From Cyclobacteriaceae bacterium (lineage in GTDB: Bacteria > Bacteroidota > Bacteroidia > Cytophagales > Cyclobacteriaceae), in the NCBI GenBank assembly GCA_028281285.1, contig JANQKF010000029.1:1-64000 (forward strand): 64,000 bases of DNA, in the 5' to 3' direction. The notes beneath the pieces were generated by a model. It worked only from the letters and a program-made list of their open reading frames with translations. It ran no database searches and was not told the origin of the DNA. Each line of letters opens with the position of its first letter. The first letter of the stretch is position 1. Of the stretch, positions 59,550 through 64,000 are shown piece after piece. A program made the position numbers and the translations under genes.

Positions 59550-59576
59550 ATTGAAATAAATGTCCGAAAAAATTTT

Positions 59577-59592
59577 TTGGTCTCAAGACCAA
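59577..59592. promoter_or_regulatory. Palindrome TTGGTCTCAAGACCAA in the plsC-like/murI divergent region
   Basis: 7-bp arms TTGGTCT/AGACCAA; followed by TACATTTG (59596-59603), a Bacteroidetes -7-like TAnnTTTG. Confidence 0.4.
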
Positions 59593-59720
59593 TAGTACAT
59601 TTGAAGCGGAAATTTAATGAAAACAAACTCTTTGCTTGTAGCCCTGTCTTTACGGACGGGGCTTTTGCTTTGATAGCAATTTACAGGGCAATTAATACTC
59701 ATGTAGGCGTTAGAAAGGTG

Positions 59721-60527
59721 ATGGAGAAAAACAGACCGGTTGGGATTTTTGATAGTGGTCTTGGAGGATTGACAGTTGCCAAAGCAGTTAAGGATTTATT
59801 GCCTGGTGAACGCTTGGTCTACTTTGGAGACAGTGCTCACCTTCCTTATGGTGACAAATCAGCCGCAACCATACAAGCCTATTCTGTCAAGATTTGTGAC
59901 GTTTTACTTCAACATGATTGTAAGGTGATCCTGATTGCGTGCAATTCTGCTTCTTCGGCAGCCTTTGAACTTGTTAAAGCTTATGTAGGAAGCAAAGCTT
60001 TAGTTCTCAACGTAATTGATCCAGTGATTAGCTATCTCATAGCTTTCTTTCAGGGGAAAACTGTTGGACTCATTGGTACAAAACAAACAGTTGGTTCCAA
60101 CGTCTATCGAAACAAACTGGATTTGTATGACAGAAACATTCAGTTGAGGTCACTTGCGACACCCTTGCTAGCGCCCATGATTGAGGAGAGCTTTCACAAA
60201 AAGGCATTGTCAGAAAAGATCATTGCAGAATATTTGAGTAATTCAGGCCTTAATGGAATTGAGGCACTTGTCCTTGGCTGCACCCATTATCCGCTTATAA
60301 GGAAACAAATTGAAAACTACTTTGAAGGACAGGTAGAAGTGATAGATTCCTCTGAAATAGTAGCCCAGTCTCTAAAGGAGCTCCTGTCGGATAATGACCT
60401 AATGTCATCGAAGAAGAGTGCTGTAGATGAGTTTTTGGTATCTGATTTTACCGAGTCATTTCAAGCCGCTACCTCCTTGTTCTTTGGACGAAATGTCAAG
60501 CTCGAAAAACATGTCTTGTGGGAGTGA
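59721..60527 (+). CDS. murI: Glutamate racemase
   Basis: PVGIFDSGLGGLTVAKAV, YFGDSAHLPYGDKS, ACNSASSAA, VLGCTHYPLI; start set at 59721. Confidence 0.95.
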   Translation: MEKNRPVGIFDSGLGGLTVAKAVKDLLPGERLVYFGDSAHLPYGDKSAATIQAYSVKICDVLLQHDCKVILIACNSASSAAFELVKAYVGSKALVLNVIDPVISYLIAFFQGKTVGLIGTKQTVGSNVYRNKLDLYDRNIQLRSLATPLLAPMIEESFHKKALSEKIIAEYLSNSGLNGIEALVLGCTHYPLIRKQIENYFEGQVEVIDSSEIVAQSLKELLSDNDLMSSKKSAVDEFLVSDFTESFQAATSLFFGRNVKLEKHVLWE

Positions 60528-60576
60528 GGTTAAGCAATTATTGACTTAATTTGTAGCAAATAGATGCCCCTAACGC

Positions 60577-61674
60577 GTGTACGCATTTATCTTCTTTCTT
60601 ACTTTCCTGCTTATATATACCATTTTTGCGGTCTATGCTGAAAGAAAAATTTCAGCATTCATTCAAGATCGCTATGGCCCCATGGAAGTCGGGTATTATG
60701 GTCTTCTTCAGACTGTTGCTGATTTACTAAAACTTATTCAGAAAGAAGATATCGTTCCTGCAGCTGCTGATCGGAAGCTTTTCAAGCCGGGTCCCATCGT
60801 GGTATTTGTAGCTGTATTTGCAGGTTTCGCGGTATTACCATTGACTTCGGGGTTTCAGGGCGCAGAAGTGCAGATCGGACTTTTCTATTTACTCGCGATA
60901 ATCTCTCTTGATGTGGTTGGAATCTTGCTTTCTGGTTGGGGGTCGAATAGCAAATATGCTCTTTTCGGGGCCATGCGATCAGTAGCCCAGATCATAAGCT
61001 ATGAAATTCCACTAGGTTTGTCGATTCTTTGTGTGATCATGATTTCACAGACGCTTAGCCTGCAAGAGATCATATATCAACAAGGTATATATGCTCAAAA
61101 CATTGATCAAGAAGCCGTGAACTATTTGTTCGGTATCAAGGCGCTTGGAGTCGAGACCACAAATGTTGGTGGCTTTTTGACCTGGAATATTTTTCGGGCA
61201 CCCATCTTTTTTGTTGCTTACTTAATTTTCTTCATTGCCTCATTGGCTGAGTGCAACAGAGCTCCTTTTGATATTCCTGAGGCAGAATCAGAGTTGGTAG
61301 CAGGATTTCATGTGGAATACTCCGGGTTTCGATGGGCCTTGATTATGTTATCAGAGTACGGCCTGATGCTTTTGGTCTCATTCTTAGGAGCCATTTTGTT
61401 TCTTGGAGGCTGGAATTCTCCATTGCCAAATATTGGGTCAGTTGCTTTGGCTGATTGGACAACAGGAGAACCTGGTACTGTAGCCGGCCACCTTTGGGGT
61501 GCATTTTGGTTAATTGGCAAAGCGTTGCTGACCGTGGCCGTACAAATGTGGATCCGTTGGACCTACCCGAGATTGCGTTTGGATCAATTAATGAACTTGA
61601 GCTGGAAGTATTTGACACCTGCAGCCATAATTTTGGTGCTTCTGAGTGCTTTGTGGAGACTATTGATGATTTAG
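60577..61674 (+). CDS. nuoH: NADH-quinone oxidoreductase subunit H
   Basis: ERKISAFIQDRYGPMEVGYYGLLQTVADLLKLIQKEDI, AECNRAPFDIPEAESELVAGFHVEYSG; GTG start. Confidence 0.95.
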   Translation: MYAFIFFLTFLLIYTIFAVYAERKISAFIQDRYGPMEVGYYGLLQTVADLLKLIQKEDIVPAAADRKLFKPGPIVVFVAVFAGFAVLPLTSGFQGAEVQIGLFYLLAIISLDVVGILLSGWGSNSKYALFGAMRSVAQIISYEIPLGLSILCVIMISQTLSLQEIIYQQGIYAQNIDQEAVNYLFGIKALGVETTNVGGFLTWNIFRAPIFFVAYLIFFIASLAECNRAPFDIPEAESELVAGFHVEYSGFRWALIMLSEYGLMLLVSFLGAILFLGGWNSPLPNIGSVALADWTTGEPGTVAGHLWGAFWLIGKALLTVAVQMWIRWTYPRLRLDQLMNLSWKYLTPAAIILVLLSALWRLLMI

Positions 61675-61702
61675 TTGTGATGAGGTAAAAAGTTAGTAAG
61701 TG

Positions 61703-62056
61703 ATGAGGCCACATAAAAAACTGGAAGTTTGGAAGGAAGGCATGACCTTGGTAAAAAAGATTTATGAGATGGTGGCCCAATTCCCGGATGACGAAAAATT
61801 TGGTCTTGTTTCTCAATTGAAAAGGGCCAGTGTCTCGGTTCCAACCAATATAGCCGAAGGTGCGGCAAGAAATACCGAAAAAGAATTCTTAAGGTTCCTC
61901 TACATTGCTCGAGGATCTTTAAGTGAAGTGGATACCCTTCTTCAATTGAGCGAAGAACTTGATTTCATGAGAAAAGATCAATTTGACCTATTGATTCAAC
62001 AAGTAAATAGGATTAATGCAATGTTGAATGGTTTGATAAAGAAACTCTCTTCCTAA
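61703..62056 (+). CDS. Four-helix bundle protein (23S rRNA intervening-sequence type)
   Basis: KKLEVWKEGMTLVKKIYEM...SQLKRASVSVPTNIAEGAARNTEKEFLRFLYIARGSLSEVDTLLQLS. Confidence 0.92.
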   Translation: MRPHKKLEVWKEGMTLVKKIYEMVAQFPDDEKFGLVSQLKRASVSVPTNIAEGAARNTEKEFLRFLYIARGSLSEVDTLLQLSEELDFMRKDQFDLLIQQVNRINAMLNGLIKKLSS

Positions 62057-62080
62057 CTTCATGACTGATAACTTCATCAC

Positions 62081-62830
62081 TTGAACGACTACTGGAAAAA
62101 CATAAGGACCACACATAAGACCCTGAAAACAGGGCTCAAAATTACTGCACGTCATCTTAAAGCAGCCAGGAACTCCAGGAATCCTATGTCGCCCAAAAAT
62201 GAGAATTACTTCGACCAACAGAACGGGATCATGACCACCCAATATCCCAAGGAAGTAATTCCAGTACCACATCATGGTAGATACAAATTGCATAATGAAA
62301 TTGATGATTGTATTGTCTGCGATAAATGCGCCAAGATCTGCCCCGTGGATTGCATCGATATTGAACCCATAAGATCACCTGAAGAATTTGGCAAGACCTC
62401 GGACGGGACCCCAAAACGGATTTATGCGGCCAGGTTCGATATTGACATGGCTAAATGCTGCTTCTGTGGATTGTGCACCACGGTTTGTCCTACGGAGTGT
62501 CTCACCATGACCGATGAATATGATTTCAGCGAATTCGATTATAAAGAACACAACTTTGAATTTGGGGAAATGACACCGCTTGAGATCCTGGAAAAGAAAA
62601 AAGCATTTGAGGAGTACACCGCTAAAAAGGAAGCTGAGAAAAAGACAAAAGTTGAAAGTTCGCCTAAATCAAAGATTCCGATCAAACCAAAAATTGGTGG
62701 AGGTCCGGCAAAGCCTGCGATGAAGCCTAAAATATCAGGTGCTTCTGCGTCAAAACCTAAGATTCCAATCCGACCTCGAATTCCAAAGAAGGATGACGGT
62801 GAATCAAATCAAAACCTGGACAAAGACTAA
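62081..62830 (+). CDS. nuoI: NADH-quinone oxidoreductase subunit I
   Basis: Two 4Fe-4S motifs CIVCDKCAKICPVDCI and CCFCGLCTTVCPTECL; apparent TTG start; Lys/Pro-rich C-terminal tail. Confidence 0.92.
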   Translation: MNDYWKNIRTTHKTLKTGLKITARHLKAARNSRNPMSPKNENYFDQQNGIMTTQYPKEVIPVPHHGRYKLHNEIDDCIVCDKCAKICPVDCIDIEPIRSPEEFGKTSDGTPKRIYAARFDIDMAKCCFCGLCTTVCPTECLTMTDEYDFSEFDYKEHNFEFGEMTPLEILEKKKAFEEYTAKKEAEKKTKVESSPKSKIPIKPKIGGGPAKPAMKPKISGASASKPKIPIRPRIPKKDDGESNQNLDKD

Positions 62831-63351
62831 TGGAGTGGGGAACTACCATATTCTATGTTTTTGGAGCGATAACCCTATTATCTGCCTTATTTATCCTATT
62901 CACCAGGAACATACTTTATGCAGCGTTTTCGCTAATACTGACCTTTGTTGGAGTGGCAGGCATCTTTGTCCTATCAGGGGCTGAATTTATTGGTGTTACT
63001 CAGTTACTGGTCTATGTGGGTGGTATACTGGTGTTAATCGTGTTTGGAGTGATGCTCACCAACCGCGTTAAAGGACAGAAAGTAGTCAGTCCTGTATATC
63101 AAAAGTTTGTGGGTTCCATTGTTGGTATAGGGCTTTTTATGTTGCTGATGAAGGGCATTCTTGAGGCAAATTTTGGAGCCATGCAATGGATGAAAACCAA
63201 CGAGCAGCAGACAAGCCTGAAAAGGTTTGGTATGACTTTGATGACTGATTATGTGGTTGTCTTCGAGGTGATCGGTATACTTTTGCTGGTGGCACTTATT
63301 GGAGCGGTGTATATGGCTGGAAAAAGAAAGGGGGTCAATGATGCCAGTTGA
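62830..63351 (+). CDS. nuoJ: NADH-quinone oxidoreductase subunit J
   Basis: RNILYAAFSLILTFVGVAGIFVLSGAEFIGVTQLLVYVGGILVLIVFGVML. Confidence 0.95.
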   Translation: MEWGTTIFYVFGAITLLSALFILFTRNILYAAFSLILTFVGVAGIFVLSGAEFIGVTQLLVYVGGILVLIVFGVMLTNRVKGQKVVSPVYQKFVGSIVGIGLFMLLMKGILEANFGAMQWMKTNEQQTSLKRFGMTLMTDYVVVFEVIGILLLVALIGAVYMAGKRKGVNDAS

Positions 63352-63643
63352 TCACTTGCTAATCCTTGGAGCTGGGCTGTTTGTGATAGGATTCATTGTT
63401 GTCACCACAAGAAAAAACGCAATCGCTGTTTTGATTGGAATCGAATTAATGCTCAATGCTGCGAACATCAACTTGGTGGTCTTCAGTCGTTTTGATCCTG
63501 ACTTCCTTCAAGGACAGGTGTTTGCACTATTTGTGATCACCGTGGCGGCAGCTGAGACTGCCGTTGCTCTGGCCATTGTGTTAAAAGTATACCGACATTT
63601 CAAAACGGCCGACCTGGATAAAATTAGCGAATTGAGAGGATGA
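63338..63643 (+). CDS. nuoK: NADH-quinone oxidoreductase subunit K
   Basis: NAIAVLIGIELMLNAANINLVVFSRF, TVAAAETAVALAIVLKVYRH. Confidence 0.95.
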   Translation: MMPVDHLLILGAGLFVIGFIVVTTRKNAIAVLIGIELMLNAANINLVVFSRFDPDFLQGQVFALFVITVAAAETAVALAIVLKVYRHFKTADLDKISELRG

Positions 63644-64000
63644 TAGAGTTACAAGACCTCATATCACCAACTGATTATGATCCGATGATCAATTGGATTC
63701 TCTTACTCCTGGGGATTCCGCTTCTTTCATTTATATCGAGTCTATTCATTAAGAAAAATGCTCCTATCTGGTCGACATTTCTACTATTAGTCAATACCGG
63801 AATCGCCATATTTATGGCATTCAGTTTTTGGTATGGGGACTCGGTATCCATTAAAGGAGTCTGGTTCACATTAGGCGACACTGTAATGAGCTACAGTTTC
63901 TATCTGGATCGACTAGCACTCTTGATGATTGCTTTAGTCAATCTAATCAGCTTTTTGGTCCATGTTTTCTCTATGGAGTACATGAAATCTGACCGGAACA
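63640..64000 (+). CDS. nuoL: NADH-quinone oxidoreductase subunit L, 5' part (runs off the window)
   Basis: Open frame from ATG at 63640 to the edge: ...GDTVMSYSFYLDRLALLMIALVNLISFLVHVFSMEYMKSD; ATGA overlap with nuoK. Confidence 0.88.
   Translation, partial: MIELQDLISPTDYDPMINWILLLLGIPLLSFISSLFIKKNAPIWSTFLLLVNTGIAIFMAFSFWYGDSVSIKGVWFTLGDTVMSYSFYLDRLALLMIALVNLISFLVHVFSMEYMKSDRN

Noticed and set aside
59577-59720. N-terminal extension of the murI ORF
   Set aside because: Spans a palindrome and a terminator-like hairpin; the conserved MurI N-terminus begins at 59721
61343-61816. 157-aa antisense ORF spanning the nuoH end and the four-helix-bundle gene
   Set aside because: Antisense shadow of two recognisable genes; no domain features
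1-64000. CRISPR arrays, prophage, intact transposons or a defence island
   Set aside because: No regularly spaced repeats, Cas, transposase, integrase, restriction-modification or toxin-antitoxin genes were recognised; only the decayed segment near 15.4-17.1 kb hints at past mobility

Overview
The window looks like a chromosomal segment from a Bacteroidetes (Cytophagales-like) bacterium. Most of it is ordinary core and metabolic content. Recognisable blocks, left to right: NRDE/DinB/YHS genes; a PAS-GAF sigma-54 activator followed by a three-gene operon (membrane ATP-grasp, LysE-family exporter, Crp/Fnr regulator) with a good -24/-12 match and several palindromes; a SusC/SusD/SusE-like + GH53 galactan-type utilisation locus; a decayed segment with a mobilisation-like gene remnant next to tRNA-Glu(TTC) and tRNA-Ser(TGA); yihY/thioesterase/mltG, Sua5-YrdC, WbqC and clpC; a tail-fibre-like surface protein; a cytochrome c peroxidase/Spy-like/anti-sigma-like/ECF sigma cluster; a YpdA/TetR/SDR cluster; an arginine cluster (GNAT, argG, argC, argD, argF', argB, argE-like, argH); polX, GT9, EVE, pyrR-pyrB; a CBS-type beta-synthase; an SbtA-like bicarbonate transporter with a divergent LysR; plsC-like, murI; and the start of a nuoHIJKL operon interrupted by a four-helix-bundle (23S rRNA IVS-type) gene. 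No CRISPR array, transposase, rRNA gene or intact prophage was seen. The best candidates for something undescribed are the sigma-54-controlled ATP-grasp/LysE/Crp module, the four-helix-bundle insertion in the nuo operon, the Ala residue at the specificity position of the ornithine transcarbamylase-like enzyme, and the GTCATT...AATGAC palindromic repeats, one of which has become part of a protein C-terminus. All family calls come from reading the sequence; no database search was run.
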